From assembly GCA_037176705.1 (NCBI GenBank), contig CM073908.1, forward strand, positions 130,127,430 to 130,191,429: a stretch of DNA of 64,000 bases, in the 5' to 3' direction. The notes under the pieces were generated by a model that had not been told where the DNA came from, did no database searches, and saw nothing but the letters and a program-made list of their open reading frames with translations. This document shows, one piece after another, positions 12,160 to 24,345 of this stretch. Within the stretch, counting starts at the first letter, position 1; every line of letters begins with the position of its first letter. The position numbers and the translations under genes are program-made. The DNA is from Molossus alvarezi (taxonomy: Eukaryota; Chordata; Mammalia; Chiroptera; Molossidae).

Positions 12160-13500
12160 CAATTACAGTTGGTTTTTTATTAATCATGTATTCAGCAATC
12201 TTGCTCAATTCACATTAATTTTAATACATAATATGTAGATCGGTGTTAGATAGTCTAAAAGTATACTCATTCAAAATGTGAATAATGGCAGTTTCATTTC
12301 TTCTTTTCTCATCCTTATGTTTTTTTCTTCTTTTTTGTGTATTATTGCCCTACATAAATGTTTAATTGAAATGGTGATAGGAATCCTTTTCTCATTCCTG
12401 ATCTCAGGGGAAGATTTAAATATTTCAGCACTTATTATGATATTAGCTGCAGTTTTATGAATTTTTTATAATCTTAAATGGGTGATAAGTTATGTCATTT
12501 TTTGCATCTATCATAATAGTCACACTGTTTTGTTCCTTTGTTTTATTGAAATGGTTTGATTTCAAAGTGTTAATCCAACAAAAATTTATTCTTAGGTAAA
12601 ACCCAGGTTGTTAAAGGCATATCAGAGTTGATGTAACTGGATTCAGTTTGTTAAACATACTTTTTTTTTTTTTTTTTTGTATTTGGTCATGAAAACAATT
12701 CTCCTTTGATGTTACTTTTTATGTGATATCCTCAGTTTTGTGTAAAGTTTTTACAGCACTCTTCAAACATTTGGAGGGGTTGCTGCTATTTTTATTCTCT
12801 GTAATATGTTGTGTAAGATTGATGTCATTTCTTTCTTAATTATAGGAAAAAATTCACCAATTCAATCACCAGAGTCTGGGGCTTGTTTATAGAAAAATTT
12901 TCACTGTAGGTTCAATTTATTTAATAAACATAAGATTATGTAGGTTTCTTGTTTTGTTTTTGGTTAAGTAGGGTTAGACATTTTATATAATTTCAAATTG
13001 ATTGGAATAAAATTGCTTATATTTTGTCTCTGTTTTTTTAGATTATATAATGACATTTCTCATGTAAATAACGTGTTCCTTTCCTGATGAATTTTTTAAT
13101 CATAATAAAATGACCTCTTTATCTATAGTTTTTCCCCCCTAGAAGTCTAATGTGTTTGGCATTAATTTACCCATCCCAGTTTTCTTATGCTTAGTTTTAC
13201 ATGGTATATTATTTCTCTATACTACTACTTTCAACCTTACATTATCTTTCCATTTAAATTGCCCCTCATATAAACAGTGTTTAATGAAGACTTGCCTTTA
13301 TTTTATTAAAGGTCTGAAACACTTTACATTTAAATTGGAATGGTTAGACTTAAAAAATAATGTTTTTATTAATATAAATTAATATATAGTTCTTCATTTT
13401 GTCCTTTATTTTCTATTTTTTCATCTATTTCTATTTTATTTTTGTGTGTGTTTGCCTACTTATGTGTTTTTTAAATAATTTTTGTTATTCAATTTAAATT
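12160..13500 (-). repeat. Decayed L1 ORF2 (RT to endonuclease)
   Basis: From left to right the plus strand reads antisense through the RT region (12160-12960) and then the endonuclease-proximal region (12980-13500). The latter includes the motif that codes the N-terminal part of ORF2 in intact copies. There are many stops and indels. The RT portion is shared with copies A, C, D and E; the 12980-13500 part is not obviously present in them. Confidence 0.6.
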
Positions 13501-13540
13501 CCTCTCTTAGGTTTTTATCTGTGACAATTTAAAAACCACG

Positions 13541-13795
13541 CTAGGTATTTTTTGACACTCCCTTGTTTCAGAGGTGGAGTTTGTGGACCCTCCCAGGACT
13601 CTGGGCCAACCTTAGTGACAGTCTTGTAACCAATAGAATGCAGCAGTTTGGTTGCTATGTTCTTTCCTAGGCTGAAACTCCAATCAAATGCCATTACTGC
13701 CATTAACTGCTACCAGTGGAGGACGCCATCTTGGCCCTCCAGCCCAGACTCTCCCTGCGTTCTGGTGGTTCTGTTTTTACGGCTTGCTGGTAGCA
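13541..13795. repeat. MaLR/ERVL-type LTR remnant
   Basis: The blocks GAGGTGGAGTTTGTGGACC at 13571, CTTAGTGACAGTCTTGTAAC near 13611, CCAATAGAATGCAGCAG near 13630 and CCTAGGCTGAAACTCC near 13667 occur in the same order as in common mammalian MaLR/ERVL LTRs. It separates copy B from copy C. The exact subfamily is uncertain. Confidence 0.5.
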
Positions 13796-14327
13796 ATATG
13801 ATTTATAGTTTGTCAAGCAAAAAATGTCTCAGGTTTGTCTAAGTTTGGAAACAAAATTTTGATGTATGTAGAATTCCAAGTTGACAATTTTGTATTTTCT
13901 TTCAGCGTTGGAAAGATTCTTCTCCCTTTTCTCTGGTTCTCCATGGATTCTGCTGAGGAGGCAGCCATCTTATAAATCATTTTTTTTCTGGAATGGGTAA
14001 TGTATCTTTTTTTTCCCCGTTAATATACATTTGTTTACTTCACTGATAGTTATATTTCATATAGATGTCTAATACATAGTTAAATAATAAAATGGTTAAA
14101 AAATTACAGTGCCAATATTGTGAATCCGATATTATATTATTCCATTTCTGTAAATAAAAATATAACATCGGTAGCAACATAACATGGCAGAAGCAAAACA
14201 AAATCTATAGGAAAGATATTAAATTTTATTTTTTGTTGAATACATATCTACAAATTATGTACAAAATAAAATAAGTGCATTTCCAAGTAAAATGTCAAAT
14301 TGTTTTTATAATTGCTCACCTATTGTT

Positions 14328-14590
14328 TTTTTTTTTTTTTTTTTTTTTTATCCTCACCCGAGGACATTTTTCCATTTTTTGTTCAGGTAGAGTGGGAGGG
14401 AGAGAGAGGAACAGAGAGAGAGAGAGAAACATCGACGTGAAAGGGACACATCGAGTGGCTGCCACCCGCACAACCGACCAGGGCCGGGGACAAACTGCAA
14501 CCGAGGTACATGCCCTTAGCGGGAACCGAACCCAGGTCTCTCAGGACCGCAGGCCGACGCTCTAACCGCTGAGCCAAACCGGCCAGGGCT
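14328..14590 (-). repeat. VES SINE, full length, with 14-bp duplication
   Basis: A T run (reverse of the A tail) is followed by the reversed tail block ATCCTCACCCGAGGACATTT, GA-rich tract, body and tRNA-like head ending at CCGGCCAGGGCT. The GCTCACCTATTGTT target-site duplication is perfect at 14314-14327 and 14591-14604. The A and B boxes are intact by eye, so this is a fairly young copy. Confidence 0.95.
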
Positions 14591-14844
14591 GCTCACCTAT
14601 TGTTATTGTTGACATACTTGAGAAAATATACAAGGAGAAATTAAAATCTTTTATACAGAATAATAAAGTGACACTTGTATTACCTACAGCAAAATACTTG
14701 CTTTGGCAAATCATATTCTATATCTGAAACTATCATGTAAATATAGTATATTATGGAATTGATTCAGTAACATGCAATATATTAAGCATAGGGAAAGTAA
14801 CAAGAGTATATGCATTTATATACTTTTTTAAAAAATAATTTTTC

Positions 14845-15092
14845 GCCCTGGCCGGTTTGGCTCAGCGGTTAGAGCGTCGGCCTGCGGTCCAGAGAGACCC
14901 GGGTTCAGTTCCCGCTAAGGGCATGTACCTCGGTTGCAGTTTGTCCCCGGCTCTGGTTGTCGTGCGGGTGGCAGCCACTCGATGTGTCCCTTTCACGTTG
15001 ATGTTTCTCTCTTTCCCTCTTTCCCTCTCTCCCTCCCACTCTATCTAAACAAAAAATGGAAAAATGTTCTCGGGTGAAGATAAAAAAAATAA
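14845..15092 (+). repeat. VES SINE, full length
   Basis: It begins GCCCTGGCCGGTTTGGCTCA, with a B-box-like GGTTCAGTTCC in the head, then body, CT-rich tract and AAAAATGTTCTCGGGTGAAG tail. It faces the SINE at 14328-14590 head to head across about 250 bp. The A-rich flanks prevent a confident target-site duplication call. Confidence 0.93.
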
Positions 15093-15127
15093 GTAAGTGT
15101 GCATGCTTTAATGTTTAAAAAAGTTAA

Positions 15128-15332
15128 AAAATAATTTTTCTTTATTGATTTTAGAGAAGAAGGGAGAGAGATAGAGACATCAATGAGAGAGAACATCCAT
15201 TGGCTGCCTCCTGCATGCCCCCCACTGGGGATTGGGCCCATAACCTGGGCATGTGCCCTGACCAGGAATTGAACCAGCAACCTCTTGGTGCATGGGTTGA
15301 TGTTCAGCCAGTGCGCCACACTGGCCGGGCTA
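15128..15332 (-). repeat. VES SINE, second tail type
   Basis: The reverse complement gives a VES-like head and a body with GAGGCAGCCAATGGATG, ending in CTCTAAAATCAATAAAG-type sequence instead of the AATGGAAAAATGTCCTC tail. The plus strand shows TTTATTGATTTTAGAGAAG at 15142 and GGCCCATAACCTGGGCATG near 15234. This marks a separate VES subfamily, older by divergence. Confidence 0.88.
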
Positions 15333-17664
15333 TATAGTTTTAATGTGTACAATTTTTATTATTCCAAATAATTATAAAATGATAAACTAACAAATGGGAT
15401 AGTAAAATAAAGCAATTTATGCAACGTAAGCATGTTATCAATAATTATAATAAATATGCTTAATAATTGGTGCAAATTACATAAATAACAAGATTCTATC
15501 TTGATATCAGATTATCAAGGAATTATAAAATTATACTGGTCTTTTGAAAATTATTTTGACATTTTTAGCAAATTCTTTTTTACATGTTCTTTAAAAAACA
15601 AATTTGACTGTAAGGACTGCATCCAACACAGCTACTCAAGATTGAGCATAAATGTATGGTTACAAAATTGGCAAAGGAGCTATTTTTAAAATACATTATA
15701 TTTGTGTTCATTCTATGGATGTTATGTAGCTATACAACTAATCAGGTAGATCTTATATACTTATAGTTGATATATCCATAACATATTGCTAATAAAAAAA
15801 AAGCAAATTAAAATTTTACTTGTGTGCACGTGGATATAAATATATTAGTTATGTAAATGCATATTTATGTATACACCTGTTTCTGTACAGATTTTATTGA
15901 TACTCGTGGTGAATTTTGAGACGAAATATACATCTGCATTTTGGGAAAATTTTTCAGTGAGTATACGCTGAATTTACAAGTAGTAAAATTAAGTTAAAGA
16001 AACAATTATATGATGATATTTCACTAGTGATTGTTTTTTGAGTCTCTACAGGTTACATTTTTTTTCTTTTATGGTAGTACAGAATAGGTATGGAGTCATG
16101 CTAAAATTATGTTAGAAATGAGAGAAATAATAACATAAAAAGTTTTGTTGGAAAAACAATTTAATTTAATTATGATCCACTTTAAAGAAAATGATCTCTA
16201 ATTAGTCTGTGAAATCATTAAACTAGGCACCATAGGTAGAATTGTCACAACTAATGCACTTTTTACTGTTCTCTTTTCGTTAAATTCAAGTATATTGTAA
16301 AGTTTATGTTTTGGTGTCTATTACCATGATATCAGAAAAACAATATTCAGAGTTATAAGGACTCTCAAAATTTATCTTTAAAGAATATAAAAAAGGTCTT
16401 AAATACATATCCTTGTTCTGTAGAGTTTTTGTGCCATTTCTTATGAGGTATATATAAAGTTTAAGAATTGCTATTCTCAGAAAAATGTGTGATATCCATC
16501 TTGATAAATAATTAATTTTAATGCATTACATATAGGTTGCTTTTAGATAGTCTGGACACATAATTATGTGATCTGTGAATAAAGGAGGGTTCATTTCATC
16601 ATCTCCAATCTTGATGCTTGTCTTTTCTTCTTTTTCTTGCATTTTTGCCCTGACTACATTTTCTCTAAAACGTTGATTAGAAGTGGTAATAGTAGACATC
16701 TTTGTTTCTATTTTAATGTGAAGGAAGTTTTTCAGTGTTTCACCACTAATTATATATGCTACGGTTTTCTAAGTTTTTTTTTTTTTTAAATCCTAAGTAG
16801 GTGGTTAATTATATCAAATAGTTTTTCTGTGTGTACTATCATAGTGACATGATTTTGTTCCTTTGTGAAGGTTGTTTGATTTGAAAATGTTAAACCAAGA
16901 AGAATCCATTCTTATATTAAAACCAATTTTTTCCTGATGTATTATATTGATGAATTATCTTTGGATTCTGTTTGTCAAACATAAGGTTGAAACTTAATTA
17001 ATCTTTTAGCATTTGTCATGAGGCATTAAAAAACTTCTCTTTTTCTTTTATATAATATCAGTTTGGTGTAGTTTATGAGGATCTCATAAAACACTTTGAC
17101 AAGAGTTTTTTTCTGTTTCTCTCTTGTGGAGGAGATTGTTCAAGATCGGTGGTGGTTATTTCTCAATTATATGGGAAACATCAGGATTTCAGGCATCAGG
17201 ATATGGAATTCAGTTGTAAGAAGGTTTTTCTATCTAGATGTAGTTTATTGAATGGATACAGAATCCTTGAGATTTTCTAGTTTAATTATTTGGTTATTTT
17301 TAAAAATTTTATCAATTTATAAAATTCAAATTTATTGCCATATGTTTCTTTATATCATAATATATATGTCTCAAGGATCCTAATGATAATGCCCTCTACA
17401 ATCCTGCTGTTGATAATGTGTTTCTACTTTTTTAGTCCCTTGATCTGTTTTGCCAGGGATTTATCATGTTTTTATCCTTAAAAACAAAAAGTCTTGGATT
17501 TGTCATTTATTTTTTTTATGAAAAATGTTAATTCTTCATGTTCAAACTTTTAGTTTAAATTCCTGCTTTATGTTCTACTTTTGTGGAGTGTATTTTCAAA
17601 TCCTAAATTTTTAGGATTTCACCTTTTGCATGATTGCTCTAAATTTTCTTTTAGATACATCTTT

Positions 17665-17880
17665 AAAATTTTTTTTCCTTTACTGATTTTAGAGAGAGAG
17701 GAAGTGAAAGGGAGAGAGAAATAGAAACATCAATGAGGGAGAACATCATTGGCTGCCTCCTGCATGCTTCCCACTGGGGATTGGGCCCACAACCTGGGCA
17801 TATGTCCCGACTGGGAATTGAACTGGTGATCCCTTGGTGCATGGGTCGATGCTCAACCACTGAGCCACAGCAGCCAGACT
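17665..17880 (-). repeat. VES SINE, second tail type
   Basis: Same organisation as the element at 15128-15332. An imperfect 12-bp target-site duplication is visible: AGATACATCTTT at 17653-17664 and AGGCACATCTTT at 17881-17892. It interrupts the L1 ORF2-derived part of copy C. Confidence 0.9.
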
Positions 17881-18564
17881 AGGCACATCTTTTGATGCAT
17901 CCCATACAGTTTTTAACAACCTAATTGAGGTTTAATTGATTTAAAATAAACCACACAGTTTAAAAGTAAACAATATATTTTGATATATGTGTGTGTGTTT
18001 GTATATGCATGTTTGTGTTTGTGAAACTATCACCACAATCAAGACAATGAAGATATTCATGCCCCTTTCTAGATTTCCCTATACACATTGGATTTCCCCC
18101 TCCTAATCCAGTCCAAGCACCCCCTACTTTCCCATGCTGTGGACATTCTTGGTATGAACAGATAATTCACCTTTATTGATAAGCTATAAGGAATGGAATG
18201 ACTGGATTATATGAGAGGTGTATTTTAGAGTTGTTTTAAAATGTGTCAACATATTTTGTGACATGACTGTGTCATTTAACATTCTCAAAAGGTGTGAGAG
18301 TCATAATTGCTTTACATTTGCTAGATATGGTCAGTGTTATTAAGTGTAGTGCTTTTAATGTGTGTGCAGTAGTGTCTCACTGTAGCTCCAAATTTATGGG
18401 CATACAAAAAGTATCATCCTTTCCTAGGTATTCCCTGTCCTCCCCTGGTCAATATAAGATGCATATTGGTCAAATACTGTATACGTATGCCCCAGAACCA
18501 AAAAGATGTTTGTGGCTTGGAAACTGCTTTCATGGTTTTGGGTTTAAAATTATATCTTTAAAAC

Positions 18565-19078
18565 AGATCCAGAGACATGGAAGTAGGGAACAGATTGACA
18601 AACCTCAGAGGGAAGTGGGTGGGGGATGGGAAGAGATAAACCAAAGAACTTATATGTATACATGCATAACCAATGGACACAGACAGTGCAGTGAAGGCAA
18701 GGGTGGGGCAGGAACCGGAAGAGAGGGTCAATGGGGGGGAAAAAGAAGGGACATCTGTAATACTTTCTTTTTTTTTCTTATCCTCACCCGAGGACATTTT
18801 TCCATTCTTTGTTCAGGTAGAGTGGGAGGGAGAGAGAGGAAGAGAGAGAGGAAGAGAGAAAAAAAAACATCGATGTGAAAGGGACACATGGAGTGGCTGC
18901 CACCCGCATGACCCAACCAGGGCTGGGGACAAACTGCAACCGAGGTATGCGCCCTTAGTGGGAACCGAACCCGGGTCTCTCAGGACCGCAGGCCAATGCT
19001 CTAACCGCTGAGCCAAACTGGCCAGGGCTATACTTTCAACAATAAATATAAATTTTAACAAACTATATCTTTTATTTT
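18565..19078 (+). repeat. HAL1/L1 3' UTR fragment split by a SINE
   Basis: The block from GATTGACAAACCTCAGAGGG (18593) through the GGGAAGAGATAAACCAAAGA, TGCATAACCAATGGACACAG and G-rich parts, to CATCTGTAATACTTTC, matches the 3' UTR of the HAL1 at 39555-41659 in the opposite orientation. The remainder (AACAATAAATATAAA) resumes at 19036, after the SINE. The fragment is truncated and holds only the non-coding 3' end, so a related L1 is an equal candidate for its source. The 194-codon open frame starting at 18294 runs across this junction and is accidental. Confidence 0.8.
18768..19029 (-). repeat. VES SINE inside a HAL1/L1 tail
   Basis: Full-length VES in reverse: T run, ATCCTCACCCGAGGACATTT, GA tract, head ending AAACTGGCCAGGGCT. 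A short ATACTTTC duplication flanks it at 18760-18767 and 19030-19037. The insertion therefore postdates the HAL1/L1 fragment. Confidence 0.92.
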
Positions 19079-19079
19079 A

Positions 19080-22000
19080 GCATTGGAAAAAAATCTCTGT
19101 TTTTCATGTTCTCTGTGGATCCTGTTGAGAAAGTAATTATCATTTAAATCATTGTTCGTGGATTAGTAATGTATATTTATTTCTCAGAAGTTTTTGGTGG
19201 GCATACATTTGTTCACCTCATTAATATTCTTTATGTTTAATATAGATACCAGATATAATGTTTGTTAATACAAGATTACAAAAACTTCAATAGTTTTTAT
19301 GTCAATCTTAATTATTCCAGTTTTGTAAATAAAAGGATAATTGATTTGATTGACACTATCAATAAAACAAAGCAAAAGCAAAAAATTTGTTTGATATGAA
19401 AAAATAACAGGAACCCAGATTCAAAATTTTTAGTTTATATTTGATTTGTAAATATATCTGCACATATTTTATGCACATTAAAATAAATTAAAGCACATTC
19501 CCAAGCAAAATATCAAAATGGTTTGTTACCTCTAATCTGGTATTACTTGTGACTTGGATGGTAAATTGAATGAGAACAGTCAGAATCTCTTGATAACGAA
19601 TAATGAATTGACATTTGTATTGCCTATTGCAAAATATTTTATATCTACAGCTATTATATAACATAATGCCATTATGCTTTGGCAAAACATAATCTATATT
19701 AGAAGCGATTTATATAACTACAGTAAATACCAAAACAGCCATTAATAAGCAGTATATAGAACATAAAGATACTGAAAGGATATGTATGAGAATATTTATA
19801 GTCTTAATATATTAATAATTTTGGTATTTCAAATAATTATATAATGATAGCTTAACAAATGTACTTAGCAATTAATTGCATCTAAGTGTATATACAAACT
19901 AAGTATACATTGGCAGTTCCTCTATTAATTGCTTGATTACACTGAATAGTACAAGTGAAATACATAACAAGGCAATTTTAGTCTTGATATTAGCTTTTTG
20001 AAAGTGTATAAAATTGCACTGGCTTTTTAATAGTAATTTGGCATTTTTTGCAAGTTTAAAATTTATCTAGAATTTTACAGTAAATTTGCCTTCTAGTATT
20101 GCATCTGACAGTTACTCATACGTGTGCATTAAAGTATGGGTACAAAAAAGACAAAACTGCTTTTTCTGAATAAGTTATGCTTTGTCTGTACCATGAATAC
20201 TATGCAGCTTTTGCAACCAGTGAGATAGAGCTGTATATACTTATAGAAGAAATTTTCAAGATATATTGCTGAAAAAGAAAGCAAATTATAAATTACTTTC
20301 AGATATGTGCAAAATGTATATATTATTTATGCGAATACATATTTATGTGTATATCTGCTAATATATCACTTCATTGCTAATCATAGTTACTTCTAAGAGG
20401 GAATATAGGGCTGCATTTTTCAAGATTTTTCACTGAACACCCAATACATGTGTAATTAATAAATGATAAATCAAAGAAATAAAAACAAGATGGCATATGC
20501 TATGCCTTTTAACCCCTTCTTTGAGTTAGTGCACAGCAGGATAAGAAGTAATGCTGAAAAACAAAAGAATTAGGCAAGAGTTCCATTGACATTAAGTGTC
20601 AGGTGTATTATAGCTTATCTTATATTCAGTGGCTTCTGTTACCGTATCAAAGAAAGTGACAATGATCAGGGTTATAGTGACTCTCAAAGTTTATCTGATA
20701 AGCATATAGAAAAAACCTTAAAAGTACAACCATGTTCTGTGGAGTTTTTGTGTCATTTCTAATGAGGTATATAAAAAGTTTATTAAGAATTGATTTTCTC
20801 AGAAAAAAAGTGTTTATGTTGCACTGTATGGTATTCATCAATCTTGTTAAATTTTTTAGCTTATTAATTCTAATACATTACCTACAGATTGCTTTTAGAT
20901 AGTCAGGAAATATAAACACATGATCTGTGAATAATGATGGTTGCATTTCTTCCTTTCCAGTTTAAGGTCCTTTAAATATTTTCTTGCATTGCCCTGGCTA
21001 GGACTACCATAAAATGTTCAGTAGAACTAGTGACAGTAGAAATCCTTGTACCTTTTCTGATTTCAGGAGGGAGTTTTGTAGTATTTCATTACTGAGTATG
21101 ATGTTAGCTGCATTGTTCTGTTTTTTGTTGTTGTTTTTTATCTTAAGCGAGTGGTAAATTATGTCAAATGGCTTCTTTGGATCTATTGTGGTAGTACATG
21201 ATTTCCTACCTTTGTTTACTTGAAGTGGTTTGAATTCAAATATTATTCCAAGAATTCATTCTTGGTTAACCACAATTTGTACATTATATTTTGTAGTTGA
21301 TGTATTATTGATTCCATTTATCAAACATGTTTTTTTCCCCTTAAATTTGGTCATGGGAAATAAACCTTAAATTTACTTTCTTATAATATCTTTATTAGTT
21401 TGGTGTAAAGTTTATAAGGTTATCCTAGAACATTTTGGGGAGTGTTTTCTATTTTGTGAGAAAGTTTGCAGAAGATTATTATTTTTTCTCATTATATGGA
21501 AAAGATTAGGAATTCAGACTCTAGAACATGGAATTCACTTGTAGGAAGGATTCTTATTGTAGAATCCTTTATTTAATAAATATAGGACTTTATTTAATTT
21601 ATTTAATAATTATAGGACTACTTCAATTTTCTACGGTTTCAAAAAAGTTTATATCACCTCATTTAATTTCAAATTTATTACTATGCATTTTTATATTTTT
21701 TACTTGTCTCCAGGACCTGTAGTGATGATCCCTTCTTCATTTATAACATTGATAATGTGTGTTTTTTATTTCTCTTGATAAGTCTTGCAAGAAATTTTAA
21801 AAAATTATTCCAGCTTTATTGAGATATAATTGACAAAAGTGTATTAAGTATATTACAAAAGTGTATTAAGGTGTACAATGTGATACTATGATATATGTGT
21901 ACATTGTGAAATGATTACCAAAATCAAGTTAATTATTTTATTCTATGGAAAAGGAAACTTCAGAATTTGTCAGTACTGTCTGCAGTCAATAAAATTGAAA

Positions 22001-23340
22001 AATTATTAGTAGTAAATTACTTTTTTCAATTTTTTGAGGTAGATTATCAGATCATAAATTTTCAGCATTTTCACTTGTTCAATTAATGCTATGAATTTTC
22101 CTTTAGACACATATTTTGGTGCATCTCATTTTAATAACTTTATTGAGGTATAATTGATTTAAAATAAACTGTACAACTTGAAATAAATAGCAGATGTTTT
22201 GAGATATGTATATATTTGTGAAAACATCACTATAATCAACATAATATAAATATCCATCTCACCCACCTTTTCAGATTTCCGTATGTCACATTCATATCTC
22301 CTCCCTTCTGATCCTGCCCAGACACTTCCCCCTTTCCCATGCTATGCACATTCTAGTACAAATCTTCATATGGTCATATACTTTAATTTTTTTTATAAAT
22401 AAACTTCAAAGAATGTGTTGCTGCATCACATGATTAGGGCATCTCTAAGTTACTTTACAATTTGACAAATATTTTGCACCATGATTATACTGCTTTACAT
22501 CCTATCAGCATTATGAGTGTCTCTTTTGCCCTGCATTCTTGCTAGCACTTGTATTTTTAACTGTAGTTCTTCTCATAAGTGTACAGTGTTATCTCATTGT
22601 CTGAATTGCATGTATCTAACCAAGTCTTAGTTATTTTTGTCCCAGATATCTCCAGTAAATGGACAAAACAGATCAAAGACCAGATGTTAATCATTTTAAT
22701 ACTTTTGCATGTATGGTTACTTTTATTGCATGCTGGATTTTCTGAATGAAATACTATAGAGGAAATTGTAGGCTCTGGGTGATATTTTTCTTCTTCCAGG
22801 GACTGTTTCTTTCACTATCAGAAGTAGTTACCTGGGAGAAGTTTCTTTTCACCTTGAGACCAGCCTTTGAAACTGGGTCTCCAATCTTACAGAGGCATTT
22901 TCTGTTTCTGGTTCATGTAGATATTTAGGGCATAGCCCCTCAGGGATGCCAAAATAACCACAAGGTTTATTTTGTTTCATTAGCCTTCTGCTTTACTGGG
23001 TCCTGAGCTCAATTTGAGTTCCCTGAGATGGTGGACTGCTGGAAGACCTGCTCAGGTGCTTAGCTACTCAGCCTCAACTTTCTGTTTAGCATCTTGAGTG
23101 TTCAATCACCTCTTTTGAATTAGCAAATACTTTGTGGGGAAAAGTGTTATCAAATTTGGATCTCACAACCAGGGTTTCTCTTCTTCCTGAAATATCCTGT
23201 CCTTTCCATGCTTGCTTCCTTCAGTTTGTGATACCTTGAAGAGAGATCTTTCATATATTTCCAGCCTTCCCAAATTTTCTCAGCAGGATGTTTGCTGTTT
23301 GGGCTCTTTGACTATTACAAGAAGTAGGTGTCTTCCCCAA
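19080..23340 (+). repeat. Copy D of the composite direct repeat
   Basis: Collinear with copy C: CTGTGGATCCTGTTGAG at 19111 leads the unit. The TTTTTGTGTCATTTCTAATG landmark is at 20745, L1 ORF2 antisense at 20890-21720, the minus-strand L1M 3' end at 22130-22640 and the CTTAGCTACTCAGCCTCAAC landmark at 23059. An extra L1 3' UTR piece sits at about 21800-21940. No SINE is present in this copy. Confidence 0.6.
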
Positions 23341-23894
23341 GACTATTTTTTGAAATAAATTTTATTTAATAGGTGTTTTTATTCTCCCACTCCAATCAAT
23401 TTCAATCTTATATGAAAAGTATAAACAATATTTATTTAATTTCTATTTTTGGTAATTGCACATTATTTTTAGTTGTAAGAAATAATGCAAACATTCTGGA
23501 CACCCTCTACCCATTTTCCCCTAATTTTAACATCTTGCAAAACTATAGTACAGTAACTCAATCAGGATATTAACATTTATACAGTCAAGATACAGAACAT
23601 TTCAATCACCATAAGAATCCTTAATATTTTCCTTTTATAGGCAAGCCCCCTGTGACCTTTCGCCCATCCCTGACTTCTGGCAACTACTAATCTGTTCTTC
23701 ATTTCTATATTTTTTTTCATTTAATGAGTATGTTATAAGTGGGATCATTCTTTATTTACCTTTGGGATTGGATTTTTATACTTAGAATAATTACCTGGAG
23801 AGTCATCAAGGTTGTTGAGTATATAGGTTTTTTTTTATTATTACTCAGGAGAATTCCATAGTATGGATGTACCACATTTTGTTTAATCATTCAC

Positions 23895-24345
23895 AATTTT
23901 TTTCCTTTTTATTGAATTTATTGGGGTGACACTGGTGAACAAAATTATACAGGTTTCAGGTGCACAGTTCTACAACACATCACCTGTGCACTGTATTGTA
24001 TGTTCATCACCCCAAGACAAGTCCTCCCTATAACCTCTTCCCCCTCCCCCCACCCCCTGGTAATCACCACACTATTGTCCCTGTCCATGAGTTTTTTTCC
24101 TTTTTTGCTTAATCTCCTTATCCTTCTTCACAAGTTGTCCACCTGATCTCTATCTGTGAGTCTTTCTCTATTTCACTTGTTCATTTTGTCCATTAGATTC
24201 CACATATGAGTGAAATCATACGGTACTTCTCTTTCTCTGGCTTATTTCACTTAGCATAATGCTCTCCAGGGTCATCCATACTGTCACAAACGGCAAGATT
24301 TCCTTCTTTTTATGGCTTGAGTAGTATTCCATTGTGTAAATCACA
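23895..24345 (-). repeat. Younger truncated L1 3' end
   Basis: The T-rich start followed by ATTGAATTTATTGGGGTGAC at 23911, CAGGTTTCAGGTGCACAGTT near 23951, a C-rich stretch (about 24040-24060) and GTATTCCATTGTGTAAAT near 24324 is the reverse complement of a much less diverged L1 3' UTR. It cleaves the older L1M, whose sequence resumes after 24346. Confidence 0.75.

Larger units (their letters stand above)
7870..13535 (+). repeat. Copy B of the composite direct repeat
   Basis: Collinear with copies A, C, D and E, with its own insertions. It includes an L2- or MIR-like segment near 7990-8190 that is closely matched at 31190-31420 (shared CAGTGGGAAA and GCAGCCATAGTACCAGATTA-type blocks). It also contains L1 ORF1 antisense (8360-8960), the TTTTGTGCCATTTCTTATGG landmark at 10216 and L1 ORF2 antisense (12160-13500). 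The span from 10300 to 12160 is extra relative to copies A and C and holds two SINEs. Confidence 0.55.
13850..18500 (+). repeat. Copy C of the composite direct repeat
   Basis: It shares with copies A and D the segment following CTCCATGGATTCTGCTGAGG (13949) and the AT-rich L1-tail segment. It also has the TTTTTGTGCCATTTCTTATG landmark at 16425, L1 ORF2 antisense (16530-17650) and the minus-strand L1M 3' end (17905-18400). Four VES SINEs have inserted into it since duplication. Frames are closed throughout. Confidence 0.6.

Noticed and set aside
14845..14920. tRNA genes
   Set aside because: A- and B-box-like motifs at this and other sites are the tRNA-derived heads of VES SINEs; no cloverleaf with a proper acceptor stem and anticodon arm.
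18294..18878. 194-codon plus-strand open frame
   Set aside because: It runs from L1-derived sequence through a HAL1/L1 3' UTR fragment and into a reversed VES SINE; low-complexity Arg/Glu end from the GA tract. No domain.
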